Shown here piece by piece: positions 63,943 through 64,000 of a DNA stretch of 64,000 nucleotides. Origin of the DNA: Nodularia sp034931045 (GTDB lineage: Bacteria; Cyanobacteriota; Cyanobacteriia; Cyanobacteriales; Nostocaceae); the NCBI RefSeq assembly GCF_034931045.1, contig NZ_JAYGHH010000010.1:57934-121933 (forward strand). Reading direction: 5' to 3'. A program made the position numbers and the translations under genes. The notes beneath the pieces are model-generated. The model did not search any database and was not told the DNA's origin. It saw only the letters and a list, made by a program, of their open reading frames with translations. The number at the start of each line of letters is the position of its first letter. Position 1 is the stretch's first letter.

Positions 63943-64000
63943 GAGTTTTAGGTAAATTAAATATGCAAAATAGATGTTTTCCAGCTTACTTCATCAGCTT

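Overview
The window comes from a filamentous, heterocyst-forming cyanobacterium (Nostocales: Nostoc/Anabaena/Calothrix-like). Evidence: the 3' tail of a nif cluster with the heterocyst ferredoxin gene fdxH, a PatB/CnfR regulator, a cyanobacterial uptake hydrogenase (hupSL) with its maturation genes, a heterocyst-type cytochrome oxidase operon next to patB, photosystem I psaA-psaB, many GCGATCGC (HIP1) octamers and heptanucleotide tandem repeats. Two 25-N runs (8754-8778, 29006-29030) are assembly gaps. Each breaks a real gene (hupW and a coq4-like gene), and the pieces on either side match one protein.

Layout. 1-3 kb: nif tail on + (DUF269 fragment, CCE_0567-type small protein, nifW, hesA, hesB, fdxH). 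3-6 kb: on -, a GluR0-like glutamate-gated potassium channel, a methyltransferase and a DUF1636 gene under a cobalamin riboswitch. 6.4-8.5 kb: an ankyrin protein, a SagB-type nitroreductase and a 124-aa unknown. 8.6-11.2 kb: hupW, orphan antitoxins and a DUF433/DUF5615 toxin-antitoxin pair. 11.4-14.1 kb: a large OLD-like ATPase/TOPRIM protein. 14.2-17 kb: hupSL on -. 17.5-28.2 kb: an extended hyp operon on + (TPR protein, two small membrane proteins, NifU-Rieske fusion, NHL protein, hypF, hypC, hypD, tautomerase, hypE, hypA, hypB). 28.5-32.6 kb: coq4-like gene, a luciferase-like monooxygenase with a second copy of the 124-aa unknown, and small unknowns. 33.5-39.4 kb: cysK, desaturase, a leaderless binding protein, a Cys-rich copper protein, a nitrogenase-associated ArsC-like protein, a cupin and a TPR-like protein. 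39.6-46.7 kb: coxC-coxA-coxB and fdxB on -, and patB on +. 46.7-58.8 kb: acetoacetate-decarboxylase-like gene, dnaK, an Rpn-type gene, dus, a CyRepA1 plasmid-type replication protein, a thioredoxin-NHL protein, a lipoprotein and a tnpB relic. 59.2-63.9 kb: psaA-psaB.

How the genes fit together: most of the first 47 kb serves nitrogen fixation in the micro-oxic heterocyst. It includes nitrogenase accessory proteins and electron donors (fdxH, fdxB), recycling of the H2 made by nitrogenase (hupSL, hupW, hyp), oxygen removal by a terminal oxidase (cox) and the regulator PatB. The most interesting leads are a paralogous small-protein family attached twice to FMN-type oxidoreductases, a toxin gene reduced to a deletion scar behind its antitoxin, an intact 16-bp hupL excision-element site, the pre-hypF block with a NifU-Rieske fusion, and a hyp operon whose gaps are nearly all filled by dispersed repeats. 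I did not recognise any tRNA, rRNA or CRISPR array.
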